Shown: in pieces, positions 52,315 through 64,000 of the stretch
Layout of the letters: each line of letters starts with the position of its first letter
Position numbering within the stretch: the first letter of the stretch is position 1
Assembly: GCA_964478735.1 (NCBI GenBank)
Contig: CAYZJB010000006.1
Location: 1 to 64,000 of the forward strand
DNA from: CAYZJB01 sp964478735
GTDB taxonomy: Bacteria; CLD3; SB21
Length of the DNA stretch: 64,000 bases
Reading direction: 5' to 3'
The notes under the pieces: model-generated
What the model was told of the DNA's origin: nothing
The model's database searches: none
The model's input: the letters and a program-made list of their open reading frames with translations, nothing else
Position numbers and translations under genes: made by a program

Positions 52315-55300
52315 TTATTTGATTAATAACATTTTTCGGGTTGCCAGGCCGTTCGGCGTTTCCAGACGGTAAATATAGACGCCGCTTGCCGCGCGATGAC
52401 CGCTCTGATTCAATCCCTGCCACGTGATCGTATGATACCCGGCGCGGGCAAAACCATTGAACAGTTCCGCGACGCGTTGACCAAGCATGTTGTGCACGGT
52501 CAGGCGAATGCGGCCTTCTTCCGGCAAGCCGAATCGGATCGTGGTCGAAGGATTGAAAGGATTCGGATAATTCTGCGAAAGTTCGACGGACTTCGGCAAA
52601 AACACGTGATCGGGGTTGTAAAACAGCGCGACTTCACCCCATTCACGTACATAACCCTGGACCGATCCGTTTGCGCCTTCGCCGCCTAAATATTGCCACT
52701 GTCCGTTTTGCCACTGATACAGACCGATCCGGCGTTCATCGAAATCGGGCTGGCGGCGTGCTTCGGTTAGTTGCGTTCCGTCATACGCGACACGCAGCGT
52801 CAGACGTTCGCCATCGCGCAGATTGTCCGTGGCCATCACGTCGATGCGCCCGCCAATCTCGACCCAACCCGCACCGGTTTTCGACAGCGAAGGTGCTTTT
52901 GCCGGCGCTTTCGATCCCAGCAAAATGTACGTTCCATCGTCGAATGCCTTTTTTGGCGCAACCAGTTCGACGTTCCCGTGACGCAGCGTGAGACCGCCCT
53001 TTTCCAACGTGCCGACGGCGTAACTTCGGTTTTGCACCGCACTGTTACCCGCGGAATCGGTGCCGGTCACGTCGATGTTTAGGGTTCCAACCGCAAGCGT
53101 GAATGGAACGCCAAACACGCGCGAACTGCCGCCGACGGGCGACAGCGACACATTGGTCGGCGTACCCAGCGTCAGCGTCCCGTTGACCGACGTCAGGCCC
53201 TCGTTACCCGTCACCACGACGTCGACGTATTTTTTGATAACTGTACTTCGTACGACGTAGATATCCAGAACGGGCGGTACGTTTTCCAATGCCGTCCCGA
53301 CCAGTGGAACCGACAACGTGCCGCCGAGTGAATTGCTCAAAATTCTTAGCGTGTCACGAAGCGGGCCGACGGCTTGAGGAACAAATCGCACGGTCAACTC
53401 AAGTGTGTCGGTACCCGCGGCCAGGGTGTCCGGGAAAGAAGTCGGTGCCACGCGGAAATTCGACGTACCGATCAATGTCTGGCTGACGATGACGGGACCG
53501 GTCCCCGTAAAGAGCGCAACGATCGCCGACGCGCTGTCGCCGAGCCGAACGTTCCCGAAATCGACCGACGCCACGCCCGACGCAAGAGTACCGACGTTCG
53601 CCAGGCCTGTGCCCGAAAGCGGTATCGATAGGGTACCGCCAATCGAATTGCTCAGTATGCGAAGTGTATCGATGCGGTCGCCCGCCGACTGGGGAACAAA
53701 TCGAACGGTTAGTGACAGCGTATCCACGGCGGCGTCGAGGGTGTCCGGTAACGCCGTCGAGGTGACACGGAAATCAGGAATAAACGTCAACGCCTGATTG
53801 ATAATGACTGGGCCCGTACCGGCAAAGAGTTTGACGGTGACCGACGCGCTGTCTCCGACGGTGACACTGTCGAAGTCGATGGAAGAAACGGTCGAGGATA
53901 GCGTTCCAACATTCAAGGCGCCGACGCCTCTAAAGATCAATTCAAGCGTATCGAAAGCCGAATAAAAGTACACCGTATCTGCAAACGTTCCTTCTGCCGT
54001 AGGCACAAAACTGAACGTAGCGAAAAGCGAATCCTGATTTTCAAACAAATCGTGCGGCGGCTCGATATTATCGGCCAGTAACCGGAAGGGTAAACCCGGT
54101 TCGTGCGTCACGGAATCGATTCGAACATTCCCGCCGACCGGGAAAACCTGGAAGCTCATCACCGTGCTGTCGCCGATCGCAACGGTTCCGAAATCCAACT
54201 GTGGCGACGGGGTAATCGCCATGATTCCAAAAAACGGAATTGCGGGGGTGGAGAATGTCGACGTGTTTTGGGCGCTATCTTGCATCGCCGTAATTTCCAT
54301 GCCAGACATGAGGGTCACCTGGCTTGACCAGAAACCGGATCCATCGGCGTTTGTCGTTCCAAGGAAATAGCGGCCTTGATTATGATAGATCGAATCGCCA
54401 TAGATCTGAATCTGCGCATTCGGCGCGGCGGAACCGGAAACCGTCGAATCCAGTGCAATCCCTGTGATCCGCGGTGGAGCAACGTTTTTCTGCGCCCCGT
54501 TGATCTGTGTGATGCCGAACGAACCATTTTTGAAGATTAGGTTGGCAAAGACGTAATTGCTGTCCGTTAAAGAACCTTCTAGAAAAATACCGTTGAATTG
54601 ATTATACGCTATCACATTGGCTATGATCGAGTCCAGAGAGGATCCACTCTGCACGACCAGGCCGTCGCCGGTATTTCCGATCGCCAGCGTTGCGGTCAAA
54701 TCGGTACCTATAAAATTTCCCAGGATTTTATTGACGCGACCGTAAACCCGGATTCCATTTCCCATGTTACCGGAGATGACATTCGGAAAAACCCCCGACA
54801 AGGTATCACCGATAAGATTTACATCCGACGATGCGTCGACTAACACTCCACCGCCCTGATTCGGAAGCGCCGCATTCCCGCCGGCCGTCACACCGATGAA
54901 ATTTCCACGCAAAGTATTCGAATCGGCGCTCTGGAAATAAGCACCGTAACCCGTGTTGCCGGAAATCACATTGGCTCCCATCGTCGTGCCGTCGCCAACC
55001 CGGTTATTTTTTCCAAACATTCCGATACCGCTTTGATTGGCAATCGCCGTCATTCCAGTTATGTCCGTACCTATGTAATTTCCTACCACAAGGTGAAACG
55101 TGCCGGCGAGTTCGATGCCTTCGTCGCCATTGCCGGAAATGATGTTGCGTTCACCGGGCGACGTGCCTCCGATGCGGTTACCGGTTGAAATGGGGTTCAC
55201 CATTATACCGTCGTCGCTGTTGGGTATGGCAAATGTGCCCGTCGCATCTAAGCCGATGATGTTATTTGTAATGGTACAGGTGTCGCCAAGGATGAAAAGA

Positions 55301-57521
55301 CCTACTCCTGTGTTCCCAGAGATGACGTTTCGACCGTTTGGCCCGGTTGAGCCAATGAAGTTTTTTGTCGTACTGGACTCCAGCACGATTCCATTAACGT
55401 TCGGCAGCGCTGCCGTTCCTGCCGCATTCAAGCCGATGTAATTTCCAACGACGTAGTTGCTGTCGGCGTCATTTTGAAAGGAAATCGCTACGCTCGAATT
55501 ACCGGAAATAACGTTCCTGCCGTTGACGCTGGTCGAATCGCCAATGATATTACTCCCGACGCCGTTGCTGGCGATTTGAATACCCCAGAAATTTCCAGTT
55601 CCCGACGCGCTCATGCCGTCAAGACTGGTGCCTATGTAACATCCCTCGATGCGATTGTATTTGGAACCGTTGATGAGGATCGCGGCGACGTTAAATTTCT
55701 GAAAATTCAGGTAACGAACAACGTTGTACGATCCGGCCAACTGCAAGGCCCAATCGGGTGGGCCTCCATCGACTAAAGATATACTCGGTTTAAAATCACC
55801 GTCCACGTCCCCATCGATGACGTTACCATTGCCGTTAAACGACAGAAGGCTCCCCGTGATCTCGATCGTTTGCCCCAGCATCAACGGATTGGCAAATCGG
55901 ATCGTGTCGGGCCCCGTGTTGGCATTCGCGCTATCGATGGCCGCCCGAAGCGTCCCGACGCTTCCGTCATCCAAAATACTGGTGACGATCAGCTTGTTGG
56001 TCGGTGTCGAAAACGCAGTTGAAAATACCGATGTATTTCCCACCGCATCGCTTTGGAGCGCCGTGATGTTCAAATTCGGAGCGACGGCAGGAATGACTTT
56101 TGAAAATACACCGCCCGCACCGGCATAAACGGTGTCCAGGAAAATGCGGCCCTGATCTCCATAATCGGCATAGATCTGAACGAGATTGTCCTGCGCCGAT
56201 GCCGTGCCGCTGACGATTTTCGTTCCGATGTCGGCAGAAACGCTCACCACCTGGCCGATGAAGTTTTGCGCCATCGCGATGTGGCTGATTCCACCGGAAC
56301 CGTTATTGAAGATCGAGTTTCTAAAAATAAAATTTTGGTCCGCCGGAACACCGTTGCCCTCGATTTCAATGCCGTAACTACTGTTGTAAGCAATGACGTT
56401 ATCCGCGACCTTGTTCGCCGATGCGAAGTCGCTGTTGGCGTAAATGCGAATACCGTGTAAGCTATTGGCTCGCGAGGAGACGCCGTCGGGGCCGACGCCG
56501 ATGTAGTTGCCCTCGATCGTATTCTCAAACGCCTGGCCGCCGTTGGCCTGGATCCAAATGCCGTTGAACGTGTTGGAACCGATGACATTGCGGCCGGACT
56601 CGCTACCGTCTCCGATCTTGACAAAGTCCGAATTCCGTATCGTAATGCCGCCGAATGCATTGCCCGCCGCATTGCCGGAAACGTCGAGTCCGACGTAGTT
56701 GCCCAGAACTTCCGTGGAATCGGCCTGATAAATGTAAATTCCTTCTCCGGAATTGTTCGCAATAATGTTTCTGTCGCCCATACCGAAGCCGCCGACGATA
56801 TTTCCGACACCGTCGTTAATGGAAATGCCTTCTTGAGTGTTCTCAAATCCAGACTGACCGGCGCCCGTCGAATCGGTACCGATGTAGTTGCCCGCGACTC
56901 GATTATAATTCGTTCCGGCATCCAGAATCTCGATTCCCTTCGCACCACCGGCCGCAATGATGTTTCGTCCGCCAACCGTTCCGTCGCCGATGAAATTATA
57001 CTTGGCACCATTGGCAACAACGATGCCCGTACCGTTGCCTGCTGGTGTATTCGACGATGTTACGCCGATAAAATTGCCCAGCACGTCGTTGGAATCACTG
57101 CCTGTACCCTCGATACGGATGCCTTCGTTATTGCCGTTAATATAATTTCTACCCGCAAGGGTCCCGTCGCCGATACGGTTTCGGCGGCCCCCGACCACGT
57201 GGACACCGTGAAGGTTGTTATCAAGAACACATCCGATGATGACGTTATCGGAGCCACCGTTGATGTATATCCCGCTGGCTGCAGACGAAAAATCCCGGAT
57301 GATCAGGTATTCGATACGATGATACGATGATTGAAGCTCCAGACCGATCAGAGGCGATCCGCCCGTTTGCTGCAGGGTAATATCCGGATCACCATCGCCG
57401 TCGATGTCGCCACGGATGTACGTGAAATCGTCCGTGATCGCCGGAAGGGATGCGTCGGGAACGCCGATGGTCTGGCCGATCAAACTTATGTCAAAAAGAA
57501 TCGTGTCCGGACCGGCATTTG
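52315..57521 (-). CDS. Giant parallel beta-helix T9SS cargo protein C (5' end in gap)
   Basis: At least 1735 residues; the frame runs into the gap, so signal peptide and start are missing. Order: a first right-handed beta-helix with about 40-residue coils (GRNxIxGN, GNYIGxD, GI-I units), a CSLREA-like entry (VGTLRAAIDSANANTGPDTIRF, about 500), a second beta-helix (about 600-1010), three choice-of-anchor-D/ASH-like modules (about 1090-1400; LDFGTVAIGDS, VDFGNVRLGDS), an Ig-like part, a FDERRIGLYQWQNGQW segment, and a type-A T9SS sorting domain (QNYPNPFNPSTTIRFGLP to YRLETPNGLATRKMLLIK). Surface-exposed or secreted; beta-helices often bind or cleave polysaccharide, but no catalytic residues are evident. 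Confidence 0.87.
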
Positions 57522-57621
57522 NNNNNNNNNNNNNNNNNNNNNNNNNNNNNNNNNNNNNNNNNNNNNNNNNNNNNNNNNNNNNNNNNNNNNNNNNNNNNNN
57601 NNNNNNNNNNNNNNNNNNNNN
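57522..57621. other. Assembly gap (100 N) between giant genes B and C
   Basis: Exactly 100 undetermined bases, a placeholder. The missing DNA must contain the C-terminal sorting domain of giant B and the start and signal peptide of giant C. Confidence 0.98.
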
Positions 57622-60600
57622 TCGGGATTGTAAAACGCAGCCACTTCGCCGAATTCGTGAACGAATCCGTGTACGGAACCGTCGGCGCCTTCACCGCCCA
57701 GGTAACGCCATTCATCGTCCTGTTTCTGATACAACCCGATCTTACGTTCGTCAAAATCGGCGATCGAGTTCCTGAGCCGATCGACGGTCGTCTCGTCAAG
57801 TTTTACTCGTATCGTAATGCGCTGATTATCGCGGATCGGCGTCGTGCCCATAAACTCGATCCGGGTTTCCAAATCCGTCCAGCGCCCGTTCGACGCCGAT
57901 GTTTTGGCCAATTCGCCCGATGACTCGGCCCTGGACAACGACATCAGGACAAAGCCGTCGTCTTTGAAGACTTTTGACGAACCGGACACGTCGACGGTAC
58001 CATCGTCGGACGTCCATTGCCAGGATTTACCCTTGAGGATCGACAAAACATTATACGTGCGCGATGCGTTGCCGACGTTCGTCGCGGAGTCGGGCGCGTT
58101 GACGGAAAGGTTCAGGGTCCCGGTAGTACTCAGCCGGTACGGCGCGCGGCGCAGCGTCGTACTGCCCGCGACGGACGTGAAGACGGCCGGAACAGAATCC
58201 AACGTCGCGCCGGAGGACGACTTCAGCACAAACGTACCCGTGTTGTTCAGCGTGGGCTCGCTTGTGGAACTGTACATGTCCACGTAGCGCTGAATGATGG
58301 AACTTCGGACCAGATGAATGTCGATCGTCGGGTTGACGGCATCGACACGGAAGAAACCGACGTTGCTCGTCGTCACACCGCCGCGTGTGTCGGTCGCGCG
58401 AACGCGCCAGAAGTACGACGCCAGCGAATCGAGCGGCGACGCCAGAGACGCCGACGTGTCGCCGGTGACCGCAACAAGCGGGCTGGTAAAGGCCGCGCTC
58501 GTCGATACCTCGAGCGTATACGTGACCAAATCGCCGTTGGGATCGGACGCGGTGGCCCATCCGAAGAGCGGCGTGCGGGTATTGATCAGGTTATTGTTGC
58601 CGAAAGGCTTGACGTTGAACGCGGCGGGCGCGCCGTTGGCCATTCCGGTTCCGTCGAGCAGAACGAACAATTGCGGAGGCGTTCCGCTATTGTTAATTTT
58701 CAGCGTGTCGACTTTAGCGCCCGGGCTGACGGGTCTGAATTTGACCGTGATCATCGCCGTGTCGGTCGTCGATATCGTATCGGGAAAGGTTATCCCGCCA
58801 TACGAAAAATCCACGGCCCCGCCGATCCCCTGTACGATATCCGCGATCTGCAACGTAGGACCATCCGTGTAGACTTTCAGTGTTTGTTCGACGGAATCCC
58901 CGACGATCACGGTCCCAAAACTCATGACTGCGGCTGAACTCACCACGCCCCCGCTCTGCCCGACGCCCGTGAATCGTGCCGTCAGTACCGGCATGACGCC
59001 GTTATTAACGAACACGATGCTGTCGGTAAACGCTCCGGGTGTAGAGGGCCTAAACGTCACGCTGGCGATGATCGTGTCTCCGGCAAAAAGCGTGTCTGCC
59101 GTAGGAGTAAGCAACTGCATATTGAATTGAGGACCAAACGCAACTGCAACGGTATCAACAATGACCCCCAGCGCTCCGGTATAGACTTTGAACAGCTGCG
59201 TCGCGCTGTCCCCGACCTGTATCGTTCCAAAATCAACAAGTGTCGATGTCACCTGAAGATTGCCCGGCGGAGAAATGACCGGATTCGAAAACTTCGAACT
59301 ATTTCCGAGACTATCCTGTATGGCGGTAAACGCCGTGTTTCCTGTAGCCGAGACGTTTCGACTCCACAGGCCCGATCCGTTGGCGCGAGCCGTATCGAGG
59401 TAGATACGCCCTTCATCCATCTCATCCATGAAAATCTGCACGAGTGCATTCGGTGACGAGCGGCCGAAAATTGTACCCGCGGCGTTGACGCTGTCGACGA
59501 CGGGTGACAGGATATCCTGCTGAGCTCCGGAGGTGATCTCGATACCAAGACCGTTGTTGTTGTAGATACTGTTGGCGAACAAGGTGTTTTCGTAAACGCC
59601 GTTCCCATCAAAGCGCACGCCGCTGAAGCCGTTGTGGGCGATGGTGTTCTCAACGACCTGGTTCAGACGGATCGTATCCGGCAAAGGGCCCTCGAACAAG
59701 ATGCCGTGTCCGAGATTTCCCAACGGCCAGTCTTCATTGGCCCGGAGTCCGATCCAATTGCCACGGATTATGTTTTGAGAAGACAGCCCTGCGGAACCGG
59801 CTCCGATTTCAATACCATGGCTTCCGTTTCCGGAGATGATATTGCGTCCTCCGTCAGTCCCGTCACCGATCCGGTTATACGAATTGTTGTAGATATAAAT
59901 CCCGTATTCTCCGTTGCCGACTGCCGACGTTCCAAATATGTCTGTTCCGATATAATTACCGAGAATGGACTGACGACCCTTCGTACTCTGGATGCTTATG
60001 CCGTGTTCGTTATTGCCTGAAATAATATTGCGTCCGTCCGGTGTTCCATTTCCGATGAAATCGCCCGCATCGTTGGTGGCAAAGGAGGTAATGTAAATTC
60101 CGTGAGTATAATTTCCGCGCGGCATCGTTCCGGTCGCATCGAGACCGATGATGTTACCTAGAATAACCGTCGAATCGCTTTGTCCGTAGATCTCGATTCC
60201 GGCGCCATACGTACCTTCAGATGTCTGACCGTTGGAGGAAATCACGTTCCCATGGCCCGCAATTCCATCGCCGATATTCGTGTGTCGGGCATTGTTTATG
60301 TAAATACCATTGTTCTCGTTGTTCATCGGCGTCGAACCGTCCGCGGCCAGTCCGATATAATTACCGATGATGACATTATCGTTGTGCGTGGCGACATGAA
60401 TACCGTTTCCACTATTGCCGCTGATGATATTGCGTCCGGCGGGTGTCCCGTCGCCGATAAAATTGGCTGTCGCTTCGAGGTAGATGCCGTCAAAATTTCC
60501 AAGCGCTGTCTGGCCGGTCACGTCCGGTCCGATATAGTTGTTCAGGATTTTGTTCAACCCCGTGAATTGCCCCTCGATACGGATACCGACGTTGTTGCCG

Positions 60601-61928
60601 GAAATGACGTTCCGTTGAAGCGGGCCCATCCCGCCGATCGTATTTCGCAAAGCGCCGTTGCGAATGTGCACGCCATTTCTGCTGCCGACGGGGGTGGAAC
60701 CTGTAAAATTAGTTCCGAAAAAATTGCTCTCGACATGATTATCATACGCACCGGGTCCGTCGATCAGTACGCCCGCACCGTAAGCGGAAACACTGTCCAT
60801 ATGTTGGAAATTGAACCCGCGGATCACGTTTTTAGCAGAAAGTATTTGGAATGCTCCGGAGCCGAGATTATTGAGCCCGTCGAGGACGAGATTGGGACGA
60901 CCGTCGTCGTCCCAATCGGCATCGATGACGGTGAACGAATCCGTCAACTGGATCGGTGAACCGATCTCGATCGTAGTGCCGGTCGGCAGGCCAAATCGAA
61001 GACTGTCGGTGCCCTGACGTACGTTGGCGGTGAGAACCGCAAGACGCAACGTCCCGGACGTCAGATCATCCGCGGTCTTATTCACGAGCAGCGAATCCAA
61101 CAACGGTGAAACGAATGGTAACGAAAATGCTGACGAATTGCCCATGCTGTCCTGAATCGCCGTGATGTTGAGATTGAAAGGAACGGTTATCGTCTTCGAC
61201 CAGATGCCGCTCGCGGGAACGTTTACCGTATCGATGAACGTCGCTCCTTCATCACCCTCGTCTACAAACAACTGAACCACTCCACTGCCGGCCGCCTCAC
61301 CCGATACAATGGAGCCGACGATACTCGTGATACGGGGCGGTGCGACGCCACGTTGGACCGGACCGGAAAACGAGATTCCGCTTCCGTCGTTGTCCGTAAT
61401 GGAGTTATTGAACCAGGTGTTGTCCTGCAGGATTCCACCTCCGTTGGCAAAGACAAGGATACCGTCAAACGGATGGTGAGCAATGACGTTATTCCGGATC
61501 ACACTGGAGTCTACACTACCAACCGACATCGCTTCGAGTCGGATGCCGTTGTCGCCGTTGGGCATGGGCGACGCTCCGTCGAGCGACGTTCCGATTAAAT
61601 TGCCGTCGATCGTGATGGAACTGATCGCTGAGAGCCCAGCGTTCAGGAAAATCCCCTGCAGACCATTATTGCTAATGACATTACGGCCTGTGGGTGTACC
61701 GTTGCCGACGAAGATGTTGCTTGTACGGGTCAGATAAATCCCATTACCGAAGTTGCCAAACGACATGGTTCCAGTTTCGTCGGTGCCGATAAAATTTCCT
61801 ACGATATCGACGTCGCTGACGTCCTGCACAAAAATACCATCGCTTTGATTCCCGGAAATGATATTACCGGACTTGAACGGCCTTTTGTTGAAAACGATGT
61901 ATTCCTTATTGCGCGAGGCGCAAGGCAT
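57622..61928 (-). CDS. Giant parallel beta-helix T9SS-type protein B (truncated at both ends)
   Basis: About 1435 residues visible. The earliest ATG (61928) overlaps the lipoprotein gene by 23 bases and gives no signal peptide; beta-helix homology begins abruptly at GNIISGNQSDGIF near 61870. Order: partial beta-helix, TSGTLRLAVLTANVRQGTDSLRF entry (about 290), second beta-helix (about 360-820; many IIxGN, GNYIGxD coils), two ASH-like modules (about 890-1080; VDFGTIQVGDS, MSFGTVIVGDS), a fibronectin-like module (about 1120-1190), an Ig-like part, FDERKIGLYQKQDDEW, and FYNP at the gap edge where the sorting domain should begin. The N-terminus looks lost by recombination or misassembly. Confidence 0.8.
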
Positions 61929-62451
61929 CTAGCTTGGCCAGAAGCGCGGCCGGATCCGTCGTACTGGCGAATGCCGTATCGAGCAATTGAATCCGGTTGA
62001 GGCAATTGGCCATATCGCCCAAATGATAATAGTCGCAGCCCTGAACGAGCCACATGGTACGCTGTGTGACACCGTTGTCGAATTCAAAAACAAAGTCAGG
62101 GAGTTTGTCCAGTACGTACTGGGCGCGCGTCACGCTTCCCGGATAATCGCCCGCAATCCAGCTTGAAATGGCCCAGCCGGCGTAGCCGTGAATGAGCGAG
62201 TCGCCCTGCGCGCGAGTAAAGTAGCCATTGGACGCCGGAATGGAATCCATTTTCAACGTCGTCCAGCCGAGACCGACAAGCGCTTCGGCCCGATGATCGC
62301 GGACGGCCGCCGTAAATGCCGCATGGGCCTGGGTATACTGTCCCGCAACAAATAGTGCCCATGCATCGGCGATCTGGGTATCTTCCGAATCACCTCCGCC
62401 ACAGGACATCATCGCCAGACAACCGAGAGCCAAGGAAAGTTTCTTTTTCAT
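61906..62451 (-). CDS. TPR-type lipoprotein following giant T9SS protein, copy A
   Basis: 181 residues. Lipobox MMSC (Cys17). TPR-like helices: AWALFVAGQYTQAHAAFTAAV, ALVGLGWTTLKMDSIPASNGYF, CDYYHLGDMANCLNRIQLLD, ending FASTTDPAALLAKLDALRLAQ. Clear paralogue of 51749-52291. It begins 27 bases after giant A on the same strand; its last 23 bases overlap the truncated start of giant B. Confidence 0.75.
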   Translation of the reverse strand: MKKKLSLALGCLAMMSCGGGDSEDTQIADAWALFVAGQYTQAHAAFTAAVRDHRAEALVGLGWTTLKMDSIPASNGYFTRAQGDSLIHGYAGWAISSWIAGDYPGSVTRAQYVLDKLPDFVFEFDNGVTQRTMWLVQGCDYYHLGDMANCLNRIQLLDTAFASTTDPAALLAKLDALRLAQ

Positions 62452-62478
62452 ATCGTTTCTCCTGATTCTTTTCGTTGC

Positions 62479-64000
62479 CTACTTGATCAACAACATCTTG
62501 CGGCTGGCAATACCCGCCGGCGTTTCCAGCCGGTAGATGTATACGCCCGTTGCCACCTGCTGTCCCAGTGCGTTTCGACCGTTCCACACGATCGTGTGGT
62601 ATCCGGCTCCGCGAACCCCGTTGATCAACTCCGTCACTTTTTGACCGAGAATATTATACACCACGAGCTTGATCCGTCCTTCATCCGGTAAACCGAACCG
62701 AATGGTGGTCGTCGGGTTGAATGGATTCGGATAGTTCTGCGCCAGTTCGATTTCCTTGGGAAGGAAGACGTGGTCCGGATTGTAGAACAGCGCGAAATTA
62801 CCCGACTGGCGGACCTTGGCTGCGAGCGATCCACTGTTCCCTTCGCCGCCTTCATAAATCCATTCGTTATTTTCCATTCGATACAACCCGACCTTCCGTT
62901 CGTCGAAGTCGGTATAACGCAGCTGGGTCGCTTCCAGATCGGTCGGTGGGTAAGAGAGCCGGACGACCACGTCCTTTTCAAAGCCAACCGTGCTCACGAT
63001 TTCCAGAGATCGACCGACCTGCATCCAGCGCTCGTTCGCCGATGCGGCGTTTTTACCGAGCGATTTGGACGCGGCGGATTCGTTGTTCACGTCTCCGCTC
63101 CAGCCGGCGATGAAGAACCCGTCTTCACGGACCGCGCCGCGCGGAACCGTTGCCTCGAATCCTTCAAAGGCGATCGTCGTCGCCTCGTCTTTAGTCAACG
63201 TCGACACCGTGTAGGTCTTGTTGGCATTGGCGACGTTGCCGACGGTATCGGTCGCCGTGATGGCGATTCCGAGTGTGCCGGCCGCGGTCAGTTTGTACTG
63301 TGCATAGCTGACATTGGGCAATCCAGGCACGTCCGCCAGCGCAGGCGGATTGGCGACCGGTGAACCGTTGAACGTGAAGGTTGCCGTCTTATTGGACAGC
63401 GGTTCGCTGCTGTGCACGTAGACCGACAGATATTTGTTGACAACGCTCAGCGCGAGAACACCCACGGTCAACGTTGGCGGCGTATTTTCCACACCCGTTC
63501 CGGTCAGTACGACGCGAACCTGTCCGCCCAACGACGTGTTATTTACCACCAGCGTATCCGACAAAGCGCCGGTCGCTGTGGGTTTGAATTTCACCGAAAT
63601 CACGAGCGAGTCGCCGGCAAGCAACGTGTCCGGCGTCGTGACGGTCGAGACAAATTTGAAGTTTGTACCCGCCGCGATCTGTGCGCTGCTCAGGATCACA
63701 CCGCCGCTCGCAGCCCGGAGGACGACCGACAGATTCGTACTGTCGGCAACCTTCGTCGGATTAAACCCGAGAGACGTCGGCACGGCGCTGAGCGTTCCCG
63801 GAGGCGCCATCACGGCATTGGAGAAAGCGGATGAGTTTTTGGAGCTGTCCTGGATGGCGGTGACATTGTAACCGAACATCACCAGTACGGTCTTCGACCA
63901 GTTGCCCGATCCGTCGGCCGTCACCGTGTCCTTGAATTCTCTGCCTTCGTTGTCGAGGTCGCCGAAGATCTGTACGAGAGCGCCGGGAGCGGCCTTACCG
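62479..64000 (-). CDS. Giant T9SS cargo protein A, C-terminal part (continues past window)
   Basis: About 506 residues visible; the frame is open at the right edge. From the edge: a segment of the type GALVQIFGDLDNEGREF that follows a beta-helix in giants B and C, an ASH-like module (TSLGFNPTKVADSTNLSV), an Ig-like part (NVANANKTYTVSTL), FDERKVGLYRMENNEW, FYNPDHVFLPKEIELAQ, and the sorting domain QNYPNPFNPTTTIRFGLP to IASRKMLLIK. The segment FYNPDHVFLPK is identical in protein to giant C. Same module order as giants B and C, so it is a third paralogue. The N-terminal part lies outside the window. Confidence 0.88.
   Translation of the reverse strand, partial: GKAAPGALVQIFGDLDNEGREFKDTVTADGSGNWSKTVLVMFGYNVTAIQDSSKNSSAFSNAVMAPPGTLSAVPTSLGFNPTKVADSTNLSVVLRAASGGVILSSAQIAAGTNFKFVSTVTTPDTLLAGDSLVISVKFKPTATGALSDTLVVNNTSLGGQVRVVLTGTGVENTPPTLTVGVLALSVVNKYLSVYVHSSEPLSNKTATFTFNGSPVANPPALADVPGLPNVSYAQYKLTAAGTLGIAITATDTVGNVANANKTYTVSTLTKDEATTIAFEGFEATVPRGAVREDGFFIAGWSGDVNNESAASKSLGKNAASANERWMQVGRSLEIVSTVGFEKDVVVRLSYPPTDLEATQLRYTDFDERKVGLYRMENNEWIYEGGEGNSGSLAAKVRQSGNFALFYNPDHVFLPKEIELAQNYPNPFNPTTTIRFGLPDEGRIKLVVYNILGQKVTELINGVRGAGYHTIVWNGRNALGQQVATGVYIYRLETPAGIASRKMLLIK

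Noticed and set aside
60180..60959. 259-codon plus-strand frame
   Set aside because: Shadow of the giant beta-helix gene; Val/Ile/Asp-rich antisense of repeated coils.
52315..61928. Regular repeated DNA units that might suggest a CRISPR or satellite array
   Set aside because: The repeats are about 40-codon degenerate coding units of beta-helix coils (GNYIGxD, NVISGN) in one open frame; no constant repeat with variable spacers.
1..64000. tRNA, rRNA, riboswitch or replication-origin signals
   Set aside because: None of the usual conserved blocks was recognised in any intergenic stretch; short gaps were read individually, but no covariance search could be run.

Overview
The window looks like one scaffold of a metagenome-type assembly: it carries two runs of exactly 100 N (37244-37343 and 57522-57621). 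The organism is most likely an uncultured member of the Bacteroidota/Chlorobi/Ignavibacteria/Calditrichota (FCB) side of the bacterial tree. Three things point that way. Giant secreted proteins end in type-A type IX secretion (T9SS) sorting domains. Promoters of the Bacteroidetes form TTG-N19/20-TAnnTTTG sit in front of several genes. Families common in that group are present (DUF4175, DUF5916, LytTR pairs, a DPP III with a HExxH pentapeptide). No rRNA, tRNA or CRISPR was seen, so finer placement is not possible.

Layout. 1-5.1 kb: DUF4175 coiled-coil membrane protein and P5C dehydrogenase. 5.3-9.1 kb: an Asp/Cys-rich exported protein, an outer-membrane protein with a DM13-like lipoprotein, and a REC-kinase-REC hybrid. 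9.2-12.9 kb: a minus-strand stress cluster of WYL regulator, VOC protein, SnoaL-like protein, lipoprotein, TfoX-C protein and AlkC DNA glycosylase. A dyad in front of the VOC gene recurs in front of a decayed VOC gene at 31.1 kb. 13.0-16.8 kb: six-bladed tectonin-like propeller, thiolase, CopD-like protein, PQQ-type sugar dehydrogenase. 17.07-24.94 kb: a tightly coupled anaerobic aromatic operon holding 6-hydroxycyclohexenecarbonyl-CoA dehydrogenase, ring-opening hydrolase, an SDR, four ATP-dependent benzoyl-CoA reductase subunits of the Azoarcus (Bzd) layout, a hemerythrin and a small CxC/CxxC protein. 25.0-30.9 kb: a YbhGFSR-like exporter under a TetR regulator with a readable promoter and operator. 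31-48 kb: DUF5916 barrel, TPR sensor kinase, LytS/LytTR pair, DUF2147, acyltransferase, DPP III, a CxxCH lipoprotein, a WD40-caspase gene broken by five lesions, and a divergent HxlR/PfpI pair. 48.7-51.6 kb: OsmC, an internally deleted IS4-type element, a second DM13-like protein and a YhiN-type flavoprotein. 51.7-64 kb: three giant parallel beta-helix T9SS proteins interleaved with two paralogous TPR lipoproteins.

How it works together. The benzoate segment gives ring reduction and the later ring-hydration/opening steps; dienoyl-CoA hydratase, benzoate-CoA ligase and ferredoxin are not in the window. The hemerythrin coupled to the oxygen-sensitive reductase suggests local oxygen handling. 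The AlkC/VOC/SnoaL cluster reads as a response to electrophiles or alkylation under a WYL regulator. The right end is a surface-protein locus that has been rearranged; its internal repetition probably caused the second assembly gap.
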